Source: Sphingobacterium sp.
GTDB taxonomy: Bacteria; Bacteroidota; Bacteroidia; Sphingobacteriales; Sphingobacteriaceae
DNA length: 64,000 nucleotides
Reading direction: 5' to 3'
NCBI GenBank assembly: GCA_031253985.1
Contig: JAIRVH010000185.1
Coordinates: 248,001-312,000, forward strand
Of the stretch, positions 45,762 through 56,799 are shown piece after piece. Under the pieces are notes generated by a model. It was not told the DNA's origin and did not search any database. It saw only the letters and a program-made list of their open reading frames with translations. A program made the position numbers and the translations under genes. Every line of letters begins with the position of its first letter. The first letter of the stretch is position 1.

Positions 45762-47639
45762 TTATTTCCAGCCTGGATTTTGAACCAAATTTGGATTTTT
45801 ATCTATCTCCACTTGAGGAATCGGGAACCAATAATTTTTTGCTGTAAAAATACGCTTCTGATAAACTGAGCGTTTGAAAAATGCTTTGGGATTAGATTCA
45901 TTATCGTCTTTTTCTGTACCGGAAAAATTCATTCCATAAAAATTCCCATTTAATACTGCTTCACCTATTTTCCAACGTCGTACATCCCGGTAACGGATCC
46001 CCTCATTGTTGAGCTCTACGCGACGCTCACTCCAGATTGCTTTACGCATCGCCTCCTGCGAAGACGGCACAGGTAAAGCATCTTTTCCGGATCCGTACTG
46101 TGGTACACCTGCACGCAAACGTATTAAATTGACATACTTTAAAATATCAGGATGATTAGGTTCTGACTCATTTAAGGCTTCAGCATAGTTCAGATAAACC
46201 TCGCCAAGCCGATAAAGTATTCCTGGTCGATAAGGATTTGTGCCATTGCGAGGATCGTGATCTGGGTGGACTTTCTTGCGGACAAGATACCCATTTTGTG
46301 GAGCATCATGTGTAGGTCCACCATCCCAGTTACCACTATAAAACTCGGTTGTCCGATTCTCTCTCCTATACCAAGCACCATTATAGAGGACCGAAATATA
46401 AAAACGAGGTTCACGGTGGGTATACATATTATAAGTACCCTCCAACGTGACTTTTCCGTTTCCTTGAGATTCAGCCCAGCGCGTATTTCGAACTTCTGCT
46501 GCTTTTGAAAATCCCTTTTCCTGATATCCTGATAGTGGATCATCAATCGCCCGACCATTCTCCATGAAAAAAGCATCCACCAAGGATTGTGTGATTCCCA
46601 GTCCTCCGTTTCCCCCGGTGCCCCTCGGCTGCGCATGCCTGTCATACTCCCAGATATTACACTCCGGTCGAGCGAAAAGAATCTCATCATTGCCATCTTG
46701 AGGTCGTCGAAAAAGCATATTCTGATAGGAAAGAAAAGGGTCTATAGTCCCATCAGCATTATACTCCATGTATAATTTATGTCCGGCTGACTCTGCCTTT
46801 TCTAACAATAATCTTGAAGCTCCAGCGGCAGTTTTCCATTTGTCTGCACTGTAGGTTCCATCAAAAATAGTTTCACCTTTATTATTTACAAATCCCGTGT
46901 AGGCTGTATTCCCATTGACCAATGGACTTGCAGCAAATAATAGAAGGCGGGCTCTTACTGCGAGACACATAATAGAGGTCGCGCGACCATATTTCTGAGC
47001 AGCACTGTATTTAGCTGGCAAAATAACAGATAGATCCAACAGCTCCTTTTCAGCCCACTGCACCACCTGATCAAACGGTGTCTGCCCGATCATGAGCTCT
47101 TCAGCGGATGCATTCGGATCCGTCAATCCGAGATGAAAAGGTATAGCGCCATAAGTTTCAAGCAACAGCGTATAATAATAGGCTATCATGAAGCGGGCCT
47201 CTGCTTTCATGAGGCTTACTTCCTCTTCTGTAACCAGCTGAGCAGGATTTGGTTTTACATTATCCAGAAATATATAAGCTGAACGAATACGTTTAGGAAG
47301 TTCAACCCAATAATTAGGATCCCATGACGTACTGGGATTCCAGTTGCCGGTCTGCATACCTATGACTGACCAACCAAATTGCTCCCATCCAGTAGACGGA
47401 GCCATGTCATCAGAGAGCGGATCCCAACCGAGCGTTCGGGTATTTCCCCAATACGGGTCTGGTACATTGCTGTATATACCGGCTAGCCAATCCTCGGTTC
47501 GGGTCTTGTCTTTAAAAATCATCTCTAAGGTAAGCTGATCATCGGGACTCTTGTCTAGGTATTTCGAACAAGAGGTGGCTGTAAAACCCAACACAGCAAG
47601 TATTAATATACTGTTAATCTTATATTTTATAGTCTTCAT
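45762..47639 (-). CDS. SusD/RagB family nutrient-binding lipoprotein
   Basis: 'FTATSCSKYLDKSPDDQLTLEMIFKDKTRTEDWLAGIYSNV', 'SERRVELNNEGIRYRDVRRWKIGE', terminal 'NPNLVQNPGWK'. Confidence 0.96.
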   Translation of the reverse strand: MKTIKYKINSILILAVLGFTATSCSKYLDKSPDDQLTLEMIFKDKTRTEDWLAGIYSNVPDPYWGNTRTLGWDPLSDDMAPSTGWEQFGWSVIGMQTGNWNPSTSWDPNYWVELPKRIRSAYIFLDNVKPNPAQLVTEEEVSLMKAEARFMIAYYYTLLLETYGAIPFHLGLTDPNASAEELMIGQTPFDQVVQWAEKELLDLSVILPAKYSAAQKYGRATSIMCLAVRARLLLFAASPLVNGNTAYTGFVNNKGETIFDGTYSADKWKTAAGASRLLLEKAESAGHKLYMEYNADGTIDPFLSYQNMLFRRPQDGNDEILFARPECNIWEYDRHAQPRGTGGNGGLGITQSLVDAFFMENGRAIDDPLSGYQEKGFSKAAEVRNTRWAESQGNGKVTLEGTYNMYTHREPRFYISVLYNGAWYRRENRTTEFYSGNWDGGPTHDAPQNGYLVRKKVHPDHDPRNGTNPYRPGILYRLGEVYLNYAEALNESEPNHPDILKYVNLIRLRAGVPQYGSGKDALPVPSSQEAMRKAIWSERRVELNNEGIRYRDVRRWKIGEAVLNGNFYGMNFSGTEKDDNESNPKAFFKRSVYQKRIFTAKNYWFPIPQVEIDKNPNLVQNPGWK

Positions 47640-47653
47640 TGTATTGATTCTTT

Positions 47654-50600
47654 CTATTTAAAATTCAGTTCCAATCCCATAGAAACCGATTTCATGATCG
47701 GATAACGCATACCGTTATTGACCCCAAGTTCCGGATCCCAAAGTTTAAAATCACTTACAGTTAACAAGTTATTGCCGCGAATAAATACCCTAAAATTACG
47801 GATAGCAAGATGATCCAGTAATTTTGGCGGTAAGCTATACCCTACCTCGATGTTACGCAACCGAATGAAACTCATATCTCTAAGCCACCAGGTAGATGCG
47901 AGATTATTATTCGCACTTTGATAATCAGAGAGACGTGGATAGAAAACATCCTGCCTAGGATTATCCACGGTCCATCTATCGGAAACATTATCAAACATAT
48001 TACCCATTGCACCATTGGCACTACCGGGAATAAAATTTGACCCGCCAATTATTCTGTAAGTACGTGAGACTCCCTGAAAAAAGAAACCGAAATCAACAGC
48101 CTTATACCTCAGATTGGATCCAAAACCAAATACAATCTGTGGATCCTCCGTCCCACCGATGGCAGTTCTATCAAGTGCATCTACAACGCCATCACCGTTC
48201 AAATCCCTATATTTGATATCGCCGGGGCGTACAGGTCCAAAGGTATGCTTCGGAATATCCGGACGAAGAGTCCCATTGGCAACATCTGAAAAATCGGCAT
48301 CCGTAAAGAGCCCCTCATCAATAAACCCAAACAGTTGACCGATCGGCTTTCCTGTAGAAGACCTTGATGTACCGATCACTGCACTAGGTTCGTCCTGTTC
48401 TAAGATCTTGTTTAGGGCGTAGGTAAATGTGCTACGGACAGACAGGAATAGATTTGGGTTTAATTGTTTGTTAAGTTCAAGCGACATATCTATTCCCTTG
48501 TTATTTACACGTCCAAAATTTGCCCAGGGCGCATTGGTAAAACCGCTCGAACCGGGTATAGAACGGCGTTGCATAAATATATTTTTTCGGTCCTCGTTAA
48601 ATAAATCCAGCTGGAATTCCAGCGCTTTCCATAAGCCAAGTTCGATACCTATATTCGATTTAGCGACAGTTTCCCAAGTGAGGCCACTGTTACCTTGATC
48701 ACCCTCCATGCGGCCATTACGCTTAAAATCGTTGTTTAATCCCCAAGAATATCCTCCAGTTTCATTAATTGTTGTGATATAGGCAAATCGACGGCCATCT
48801 AACTTGTCATTCCCTACCAGCCCGTAAGATCCGCGCAGTTTAACTTTGGAAAAGGTACTTTTTAGGTGTTCCATAAAAGGTTCTTCGGAAATATACCAAC
48901 CTAGAGCAAAGGAAGGAAAGAACCCATAACGTTTTCCTGGAGCAAAGTTTTCGGATCCATTATAGCCAAAATTAAACTCCGCAATATACCTGTTGCTATA
49001 ATTGTAGGAGAATCGACCTGCAATCCCTTGATTCCGGTATGGCAAGAGATCACCATTATCATAATTCCGCTGATTGTATAAAAACATTCCCTCTACATTA
49101 TGACCACCAAAAGATTGAACGTAATTAATAGCCCCTTCAAGATACATGCTTTTATCACCCCAGTCTGAGTTTTTTTCATAACCTAAAAATTCCTGTCCAT
49201 AGCTGTCAATGACCAATTTCAGCTTCCCGTTTTCATCCCGGCCAATAGCTGGATTATAGTAATCAGGGCTTTTACTTCGAACGACAGACGTGTTAGAATA
49301 TCTATCAAAAGAAAAAAGTCCTCTAGCCTTTAATCCTTTCAACCAAAATGAAAGGTCTTGTTCTACTGCAAATAAAGATTCTATCTTACTTGCACTAATG
49401 CGTTCATAACCGCGTTGGGTTGCCAATGCCCAGGGATTTGTCCGCTGTGGTGTCCGCGGTATTTCACCAGAAGAATAAATGGTAGGATGCACAAAGGGGG
49501 GAATCGTGAAAGCTTCCTGAAAGAGTTCATCCACACTTTGGGGAGCTCTGGTTCTATCCTGGAGATACCCACCAATATTCAGTCGGAAGAGCGTGGTCGG
49601 ACTTACATTAATATCCACATTGGAACGTACGTTATATCGGTTCAACCGTGAAGATGAATTCCAAGCCTGTTTTTCATCGCGTTCAATCAATCCGCCCTCC
49701 CGATAATATGAAGTTACCAGGGAATAGCGTAGGATATCAGATCCGCCATTGACACTCACATTCGCCCGTGAATTTCCAGCGTGGTCCCGGAGTACAGCAT
49801 CAAGCCAATTGACGTCCGGATAAAGATCGGGATCCGTATGATTACGGATGTTTTCGATCCGCTCCTTCGAATATAAGCCTTGCTCTCCCCGTTCTTCTCG
49901 AATACTATTCATCACTTCGAGGTAATCAGCAGCACCTACAAATTTAGGCAGTTGTACCGGCGATGTAATTCCTTGCTCAAAACGGGCGGACACATTGGGT
50001 TTACCCACTTTACCCCGCTTTGTATTGATCAAGATCACTCCATTGGCTCCCCGTACGCCATAAACTGCACTTGCAGCGGCATCTTTCAATATCGAAAATG
50101 ATTCGATTTCTTCAGGATCCATATTATCCAAAGACCGCTCTACACCATCTACAAGAATCAACGGACCTCTGCTTCCGCCAAAAGTACTAATACCCCGGAT
50201 CCAAAAGTTTGAATTATCATAACCCGGTTCTCCCGATCGCTGTACCGCGATAATACCCGCAAGCTGTCCCGCAAGATTGTTACTCATCGAACGCGATGTT
50301 CCTATCTGTAAACGCTTGGGTTCTATTGTCGTGATCGCTCCTACCACAGAGGCACGCCGCTGGGTACCAAAACCAACGACAACAACCTCATCCAGTGCAC
50401 TGATACTATCTGCCAGTACAACAGTGTATTCACCATTTGTTTTGAGCGGTACGCGTTGGCTGACGTACCCGACCAGACTAACGGTAAAATAACTATCCTG
50501 AGGATCAAGCCTAAGTTTAAACTGACCATTGTCATCTGTAGATGTCTTATTCTTGCCCAGGCCTGTCGCAACCGTAGCATTCGCCAGCGCAACCTGCCTT

Positions 50601-51004
50601 TTGTTGAGCACCCTACCTTCTATAAGGCGATCTTCTTGCACCAAAGCTTGTTTACTACCGCGCTTCACAATAATGGTATTATCATTTAGCGTGTACGAAA
50701 CCTTTAAACTCAAAAAAATCTTATCCAGCACGGTCAATATTGGCTGCTCTTTAAATGACATGGATATACGCTTGGAGTCGTCGATGTCATTGGGAGAATA
50801 AATAAATTTTAAACCCGTTTTCGTATTTAATTCTTTAAAAACCTGCTTTACCGGGAGATTGTTAAAATCTATCGTTATATTCTTTTGCACATCAAATATT
50901 GGCTTGGCCGAGCTAAATAACCAGATAAGGCTACCAAAAAAAAGGCACAAAAAGTTTCGCGCAAACTTATTTTGTTTGCGGGATGTCATAAGTAATTTAT
51001 ACAT
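47654..51004 (-). CDS. SusC/RagA family TonB-linked outer membrane protein with STN domain
   Basis: STN 'ITIDFNNLPVKQVFKELNTKTGLKFIYSPNDI', 'LDEVVVVGFGTQRRASVVGAI', 'FWIRGISTFGGSRGPLILVDGVERSLDNMDPEEIESFSILKDAAASAVYGVRGANGVILI'. Confidence 0.97.
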   Translation of the reverse strand: MYKLLMTSRKQNKFARNFLCLFFGSLIWLFSSAKPIFDVQKNITIDFNNLPVKQVFKELNTKTGLKFIYSPNDIDDSKRISMSFKEQPILTVLDKIFLSLKVSYTLNDNTIIVKRGSKQALVQEDRLIEGRVLNKRQVALANATVATGLGKNKTSTDDNGQFKLRLDPQDSYFTVSLVGYVSQRVPLKTNGEYTVVLADSISALDEVVVVGFGTQRRASVVGAITTIEPKRLQIGTSRSMSNNLAGQLAGIIAVQRSGEPGYDNSNFWIRGISTFGGSRGPLILVDGVERSLDNMDPEEIESFSILKDAAASAVYGVRGANGVILINTKRGKVGKPNVSARFEQGITSPVQLPKFVGAADYLEVMNSIREERGEQGLYSKERIENIRNHTDPDLYPDVNWLDAVLRDHAGNSRANVSVNGGSDILRYSLVTSYYREGGLIERDEKQAWNSSSRLNRYNVRSNVDINVSPTTLFRLNIGGYLQDRTRAPQSVDELFQEAFTIPPFVHPTIYSSGEIPRTPQRTNPWALATQRGYERISASKIESLFAVEQDLSFWLKGLKARGLFSFDRYSNTSVVRSKSPDYYNPAIGRDENGKLKLVIDSYGQEFLGYEKNSDWGDKSMYLEGAINYVQSFGGHNVEGMFLYNQRNYDNGDLLPYRNQGIAGRFSYNYSNRYIAEFNFGYNGSENFAPGKRYGFFPSFALGWYISEEPFMEHLKSTFSKVKLRGSYGLVGNDKLDGRRFAYITTINETGGYSWGLNNDFKRNGRMEGDQGNSGLTWETVAKSNIGIELGLWKALEFQLDLFNEDRKNIFMQRRSIPGSSGFTNAPWANFGRVNNKGIDMSLELNKQLNPNLFLSVRSTFTYALNKILEQDEPSAVIGTSRSSTGKPIGQLFGFIDEGLFTDADFSDVANGTLRPDIPKHTFGPVRPGDIKYRDLNGDGVVDALDRTAIGGTEDPQIVFGFGSNLRYKAVDFGFFFQGVSRTYRIIGGSNFIPGSANGAMGNMFDNVSDRWTVDNPRQDVFYPRLSDYQSANNNLASTWWLRDMSFIRLRNIEVGYSLPPKLLDHLAIRNFRVFIRGNNLLTVSDFKLWDPELGVNNGMRYPIMKSVSMGLELNFK

Positions 51005-51052
51005 TTGAAAATTGATTAATAATTGATCATTACCAAAAGCCGTAAAGGCGCG

Positions 51053-51085
51053 ATTAGGAATGTAGCAGCATTCCTAATTTTTTTA
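51053..51085 (+). terminator. Hairpin in the FecR-SusC gap; terminator-like on + strand
   Basis: attaggaatg-tagcag-cattcctaat followed by ttttttt on the + strand. Confidence 0.55.
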
Positions 51086-52210
51086 TGGATTTGCTTCTTT
51101 TACATATATTGTTCCTTTCTTTTCTACGTAGTTTATATTATTGGTCATTTTAATGATTGCTAAGACCTCACTGATACTTTCATATCTGCTGATTATACCT
51201 GTGATTGGAAGGCCAGCAATTTTCGGATCTATAACAATCGGTATTCCATACCACTGTTCAAATTCGAGGACGACTTCGGCAAGCCTCTCGTTGTCAAAGC
51301 AGAATAATCCTTTACGCCAGGCATTTGCTTTTTCAATATTTTTGGATTGAATAAGTAAAATCTTTGGCTTATCTTTCCCCAAAAAAGCCTGCTGTCCAGG
51401 CTTCATAAGTACCTGTGTTCCATACTGATTATGGGTAAGTCGAATACTTCCTTCGGTTAGCGATACATTTTCTTCCAAATTCGCAGAGGTATTCACATTG
51501 AATTTTGTTCCCAATACTTCAATGGTCTGTAAAGCAGAGCGAACGAAAAAAGGCACTCTTTTCCCCGCCGAATATTGTTTATGAACATCAAAATAAACTT
51601 CTCCAGTAATATGGACAGAACGATTACTCCTATTAAAATCGGGATCGAGTTCAATCGTGGCCAGGTAGTTAAGCCAGATCTGTGTGCTATCGTCCAATAG
51701 AACAGAAAACACATTCTTTGAGGGATTTTCTATCCGAAGTTTTCCAAGATTTGTCCCATTGGCGACGGTGCTCAGCGCAAGTACTTTTTCGGCATTGATG
51801 GTCGTGTAATGTGCTCCTTGAGGCAAGGTATCCAAAAGATCAAACCGTTTTTCCTTTCCGATTATTAACGACGGATTATGATTAATGACCTGAAGAACTT
51901 TATCGCTTGTTTTTGAATTATCTACGACTCTGTAGGATATAAATATCCCCAAAAGAATAATGATGCTTGCTGCAGCATACCATATTTTAGGTAGATACAA
52001 ACTTAAGGTAGACTTTTTAATATGACGATGAACCCTGTCCTTAATCTCTATTCCAACGCGGTCCGTATCCGTATGCAGCTCTCTCTCCCTGTCCATTGCA
52101 TCGTACAGGAATTCAACAAATTGCCTTTCTTTAGGGTCGGTATCTCCCGCAATGTAGCGGTTGAGAAGGTCTTTTAAGACCGTGCGAACATGACGTTTCC
52201 TTTCAGACAT
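51083..52210 (-). CDS. FecR family anti-sigma factor
   Basis: TM 'IWYAAASIIILLGIFISYRVV'; 'VFSVLLDDSTQIWLNYLATIELDPDFNRSNRSVHITGEVYFDV', 'EVLGTKFNVNTSANLEENVSLTEGSIRL'. Confidence 0.94.
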   Translation of the reverse strand: MSERKRHVRTVLKDLLNRYIAGDTDPKERQFVEFLYDAMDRERELHTDTDRVGIEIKDRVHRHIKKSTLSLYLPKIWYAAASIIILLGIFISYRVVDNSKTSDKVLQVINHNPSLIIGKEKRFDLLDTLPQGAHYTTINAEKVLALSTVANGTNLGKLRIENPSKNVFSVLLDDSTQIWLNYLATIELDPDFNRSNRSVHITGEVYFDVHKQYSAGKRVPFFVRSALQTIEVLGTKFNVNTSANLEENVSLTEGSIRLTHNQYGTQVLMKPGQQAFLGKDKPKILLIQSKNIEKANAWRKGLFCFDNERLAEVVLEFEQWYGIPIVIDPKIAGLPITGIISRYESISEVLAIIKMTNNINYVEKKGTIYVKEANP

Positions 52211-52276
52211 ATAAGATGGTTTATATTGGTTCCTTTCTTATAGGTCGTTGTGACTAATGTTTATTCCCAAAAAAAA

Positions 52277-52828
52277 TTAAAAAAACATAAAAAGAATTTT
52301 TTGGATCAGATGTTTAAGTGTATTTGTAGTGTTGAGTAATTGATTTTGAACAGTTTTGGTTGATATTCCTAATAGTTTTGCAATTTCTTTTACAGTTTTA
52401 TCTTCATTGTAGCGAAGCAAGAATATATCCCGGCGCTTTCGTGGCAGCCGAGCAATCCAGTTATGCAACATTGATTCCAATTCGGTCTGAATATAGCGTC
52501 CATCTGCAGTTGAGCCATCGCTCAGCTCTTCGACCAACGTTTCCAATTCTTCGAAGTATCGCTTTTCCTTCCTAAACTTGTCAATCACCTTATAACGAAC
52601 AGCTTGACAAAGGTAGTGATCAACATCTGAGATTGTTTTACGGTGGCGCTTCTCCCATACGTCAATGTAAAGATCCTGAATAACTTCTTTTGCTGAATTT
52701 TCATCTTGCAAACGCCGAAACGCAATTTCATATATTTTTTTCCAAGTCCGATGATAAAGTTCGTCAAATGCATCTTCATTCGACTCTTTCACCAAAAGAA
52801 AAAGATCCTCAAGACTACTATTGCACAT
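52277..52828 (-). CDS. ECF-type RNA polymerase sigma-70 factor
   Basis: 'DAFDELYHRTWKKIYEIAFRRLQDENSAKEVIQDLYIDVWEKR' region 2; 'LPRKRRDIFLLRYNEDKTVKEIAKLLGISTKTVQNQLLNTTNTLK' region 4; ORF could start at 52885. Confidence 0.94.
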   Translation of the reverse strand: MCNSSLEDLFLLVKESNEDAFDELYHRTWKKIYEIAFRRLQDENSAKEVIQDLYIDVWEKRHRKTISDVDHYLCQAVRYKVIDKFRKEKRYFEELETLVEELSDGSTADGRYIQTELESMLHNWIARLPRKRRDIFLLRYNEDKTVKEIAKLLGISTKTVQNQLLNTTNTLKHLIQKILFMFF

Positions 52829-53119
52829 AACCGACGATTTATATTGTTGAGAAATTAAATATTGGTTTAAAATTGATAGATGCAATATATAAAATCTAGA
52901 TGGAACTTCCTATAAGTGTCATCTCACAACAATAAATCAAAATCTATAAAATAGGTGACGCTACTGCAGTAAAACAGCTTGCAAAATTAGATCATCCTTG
53001 AATGATTCAAAATAATTTCTTTGAAGACACTATTTGTGATCACCCATCGGATCTTTTTAAGGATATCTGCATCTAAATCGAAGAAAATTGAATATTTTTA
53101 GAACACAATTACAGGCCTT

Positions 53120-53536
53120 ATGGACGACAAAAAATTAATGGAAATAGATCAGTATATTGGTACACTCTCAGACAGTGAGCAACAAATAATTGGTCAATTC
53201 CGAAAAACAATAGCAGAAAATGACAGCGCCGTTTCCGAGCGCTTCGGAAAATTCATGTCAAATCCCAATGCAATCAGCTTTAACGAACAAGGGGTATTTA
53301 AATATGGGCTAACGCTTGCAAAGAAACATATTTCATTCCATTCCTTGGTAATGTATGCTAACCCGCAATTAATGGCAGAACTAAAATTAAAATTGCCCAA
53401 AGCAACGTTCCAAAAAGGCTGCATTAATTTCAAAACATTGGATGAATTTCCGATATCAGTATTAACAGAGCATATTCAAAATTCTTCCAAAATAGATTTT
53501 AGCCCCATGATTAATCACTATTTAAAAAAGAAATAG
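53120..53536 (+). CDS. DUF1801-like small protein
   Basis: 'MEIDQYIGTLSDSEQQIIGQFRKTI...HISFHSLVMYANPQLMAELKLKLPKATFQKGCINFKTLDEFPISVL'. Confidence 0.65.
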   Translation: MDDKKLMEIDQYIGTLSDSEQQIIGQFRKTIAENDSAVSERFGKFMSNPNAISFNEQGVFKYGLTLAKKHISFHSLVMYANPQLMAELKLKLPKATFQKGCINFKTLDEFPISVLTEHIQNSSKIDFSPMINHYLKKK

Positions 53537-53563
53537 GTATCCGGTCAATTCCAGGAATTCTAT

Positions 53564-54376
53564 TTATTCACTTCTACTCGCAACAATAGCATAGACCATC
53601 GGAATCTTATTTCCGAAATGGGCTATTCTGAATTTTTTAGGATCTAGTTCTGTCATGTTTTTAAAAATGGGATAAGGTGAATAGTCAAATTCGTTCAGGT
53701 CTTGAATGTTTAGCCCATTATGAAGTAAAGCACTAACGACCTCACTCATACTATGATTCCAGGTAACATAGGACTGCGAAATAGCTGCATCTTTATCGGC
53801 ATAGGTTCCCTGCTCGGTTTCAACAATTGGAGCAATATTAAAATAATTATAGCCAATTTTATCAAAATTATCATCGAACATCCAGACAACTGGATGAAAC
53901 TCGACAAAAACAAACTTCCCTTTCGGTTTCAAGAAACGTGAAATTATTTTCCCCCATTTATCTAAATCAGGTAACCAAGTAATCGTTCCATAGCTTGTAA
54001 AGACTAGATCAAATTGTTCATCAAGATAATTCTCAAGCTCATACAAATCACAACAGATAAACTGTACATCTGCATTCGTTTCTTTCGCAATTTCTTGGGC
54101 ACTTTCAATAGCCTTGTCGGATAAGTCAACACCAGTAACTTTTGCGCCGAGTCTACTCAAAGAAATTGTATCCTGTCCGAAATGACATTGTAAGTGTAAT
54201 ATTTTTTTTCCGCTGATATCCCCTAATAATGCTAATTCAATTGAATTCAGCGAAGTATCCCCTTTTAAAAATCCTGTTAAATTGTAAAAATCTGATTTTA
54301 GATGCGTATCCGTTCTGTTATTCCATGAATGTTTGTTTATTGCGATGTAATTTTCTTCTGGACTCCAATTGTTCAT
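53564..54376 (-). CDS. Class I SAM-dependent methyltransferase
   Basis: 'GKKILHLQCHFGQDTISLSRLGAKVTGVDLSDKAIESAQEIA', 'FDLVFTSYGTITWLPDLDKWGKIISRFLKPKGKFVFVEFHPV'. Confidence 0.94.
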   Translation of the reverse strand: MNNWSPEENYIAINKHSWNNRTDTHLKSDFYNLTGFLKGDTSLNSIELALLGDISGKKILHLQCHFGQDTISLSRLGAKVTGVDLSDKAIESAQEIAKETNADVQFICCDLYELENYLDEQFDLVFTSYGTITWLPDLDKWGKIISRFLKPKGKFVFVEFHPVVWMFDDNFDKIGYNYFNIAPIVETEQGTYADKDAAISQSYVTWNHSMSEVVSALLHNGLNIQDLNEFDYSPYPIFKNMTELDPKKFRIAHFGNKIPMVYAIVASRSE

Positions 54377-54595
54377 TTCACTTTTTTAATTAAACGGTTA
54401 ATTACCATCAAAATTACAATAAAAATTGAATTCTATGGGATTCATCGCTTCCTCAATTTAAAATAAATGTTTTAAGCAATAAAGCGCGGTGAAAATTATC
54501 ATAAAGGTTCTCTATATTTAAATCAATTACCAAATACGTCCAAGTTTATAAGGATGAGTAAAGAATAGTGCCTATTATATTTATACGAAGAAAAA

Positions 54596-55420
54596 ATGAC
54601 AATAAAAATCTATAAACCTGATCATGTGCTCCTCAAAAGACATATAGAATGCTTTTATATACTTGAAAAAACTGCAGAGGAAAAACCTACAGTATATTTT
54701 ACATTTCCTAGTATTTACACGATTGTTACCATAAGCCAGCAAACCCAAACTGCAATAAATGGAAATAAATTGGTGACCAAACACTGTCCATCTAACCCGA
54801 TAGAAACTAACCTCGTATGTAACTTTAATGACCCCGTTCTCATCTGTTATGAAGGAAAAATAAACGAAATCACCACCTACTTTAAACCCCTTGGGATAAA
54901 TGCTTTCATACCAGAGGATCTAAGATATTATAGCCATGGAACGTTTCCCGATTTTAATCCCTATACGGATTATAAAGATGCGATGAGCTCCATTCTTTCG
55001 ATAGATGACCATTGCGAAAGAATAAAGGCCTTAGAAGCTTATTGGCTCTCGAAATTAGGTTTTTTTGAAAATGCCTTGCTAGAAAACGTGATTTCCGAAA
55101 TGTTAAATAAAGCGACCCTAAATCAATCCATGGCCGAATTCTCATTAAAAACAGGGCGTTCAAGAATGACAATAAACAAGTACTTTGATCAGCATATCTG
55201 TAAAACACCCTCCCAGTTTAAAAAAATAATTAGATTCCGCGCAGCTATTCAAAGTCAATTGGAAGACGGAAAAAAAATTGGTCCGTCATATAATCTGGAT
55301 TACTTCGACCAATCCCATATGATTAGAGATTTTAAAAAATTGACAGGTTTTACGCCAAAAGTTTTCTTTTCCAAGATATCGAATCTTGAACGGGGCCAGA
55401 TAAAATGGATTTTTATCTAG
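54596..55420 (+). CDS. AraC family transcriptional regulator
   Basis: C-terminal HTH 'MAEFSLKTGRSRMTINKYFDQHICKTPSQFKKIIRFRAAIQSQ...YFDQSHMIRDFKKLTGFTPKVFFSK'. Confidence 0.88.
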   Translation: MTIKIYKPDHVLLKRHIECFYILEKTAEEKPTVYFTFPSIYTIVTISQQTQTAINGNKLVTKHCPSNPIETNLVCNFNDPVLICYEGKINEITTYFKPLGINAFIPEDLRYYSHGTFPDFNPYTDYKDAMSSILSIDDHCERIKALEAYWLSKLGFFENALLENVISEMLNKATLNQSMAEFSLKTGRSRMTINKYFDQHICKTPSQFKKIIRFRAAIQSQLEDGKKIGPSYNLDYFDQSHMIRDFKKLTGFTPKVFFSKISNLERGQIKWIFI

Positions 55421-55494
55421 CAGCTTTACAAAAATACAATCATGCCAGTTCATTAAATAGTAACATTGCTTCATAATTACTTATACAATACTTT

Positions 55495-56799
55495 ATGAAG
55501 CTATTAATTCTACTCATCTTGTGCCCAGTTCTTCTATATGGACAAGAAAATACACCAACGAAACTTGCAAAATATATGCGAGCGCAGGTCGAAGTAAATA
55601 ACTTTAGTGGAACCGTGCTCGTTAGGAAAAACAACACTATTTTGCTAAAAAAAGCCTATGGTCTCGCAGATTATGAATGGAACGTTAAAAATACAATAGA
55701 TACGAAATTCCAATTAGCATCGGTCACAAAACAGTTTACAGCAACTGCTATTCTCCTGTTGATAGACAGCGGACGATTATCCCTAAATGATAAACTCAGT
55801 AAATTTTTTCCGGATTATCCAAAAGCTGATAGCGTCAGCATTCACATGCTGTTGTCACATACTTCAGGACTAGCCATGGGTTTCAAGGAAATCGCATTGA
55901 GCAGTATGAGCACCGATTCTGCTTATACTGCCATTAAGAAAATTCCATTCGAATTTTCACCGGGTACCAAAAGCTCCTACAGCAATATTGGTTATTATCT
56001 GTTAGCTAAAATTATTGAAAAGGTTTCAGGTGAGCGTTATGCAGCTTTCTTAAAGAAGAATATCTTTGATAAAGTGGGGATGAAGAATACGGGGGTTAGT
56101 AACAATGAATCCATCGTCGCAAAAAAAGCAAAAGTATATTGTCACAACGAGGAAGGGCTAATTCATAATCCGTATATCAACTGGAATATTAACTTGGGCC
56201 ATGACGGTGTGTATTCAACTGTCGAGGATTTAGCCCTATGGGACAAAGCCCTCTACGGAACAACCGTATTGTCTGCCGGAATGAAGAAAAAAATGTTCAC
56301 CCCCTATGGTTCTGAAAATTGGGGCTATGGATTTATAATCAATCCGTTTTATAATCACGGACATTATTTGATTGCACATGACGGCGGATTCTTTGGGACA
56401 ATGACTTCTTTTAATCGATTTACTGACGACAAACTCTTTGTTACTGTCCTTTCTAATAACGGATCAGCCTCCCATATCATAGGTTATGGACTTTCTGCAA
56501 TTGCCCTTGGCAAAGAAGTAGAAATGCCCTACAAACATCATCGGGCCAAAATAGATACGACCATATACAAAAACTATGTGGGTGAGTATGGCAAAATACA
56601 GGTGTTAAAAATTGGAGGTAAACTCTATTATAATGATGCGGATATTGAACTCATTCCCGAGTCTAAAACAAAATTTTTCAGAGCAGACGACAACGATAGA
56701 ACGATCGAGTTTGTTGAAGACAAAACAGATGGCTACGATTCCATTATTTTAACAAAAGGTGGTGTTAAAGAGATTTTTAGAAGGTCTCAAAAAAAATAA
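55495..56799 (+). CDS. Serine hydrolase, beta-lactamase/PBP4-like family
   Basis: SxxK 'LASVTKQFTATAIL', 'SYSNIGYYLL' YxN motif, 'HDGGFFG' third motif; signal peptide. Confidence 0.93.
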   Translation: MKLLILLILCPVLLYGQENTPTKLAKYMRAQVEVNNFSGTVLVRKNNTILLKKAYGLADYEWNVKNTIDTKFQLASVTKQFTATAILLLIDSGRLSLNDKLSKFFPDYPKADSVSIHMLLSHTSGLAMGFKEIALSSMSTDSAYTAIKKIPFEFSPGTKSSYSNIGYYLLAKIIEKVSGERYAAFLKKNIFDKVGMKNTGVSNNESIVAKKAKVYCHNEEGLIHNPYINWNINLGHDGVYSTVEDLALWDKALYGTTVLSAGMKKKMFTPYGSENWGYGFIINPFYNHGHYLIAHDGGFFGTMTSFNRFTDDKLFVTVLSNNGSASHIIGYGLSAIALGKEVEMPYKHHRAKIDTTIYKNYVGEYGKIQVLKIGGKLYYNDADIELIPESKTKFFRADDNDRTIEFVEDKTDGYDSIILTKGGVKEIFRRSQKK

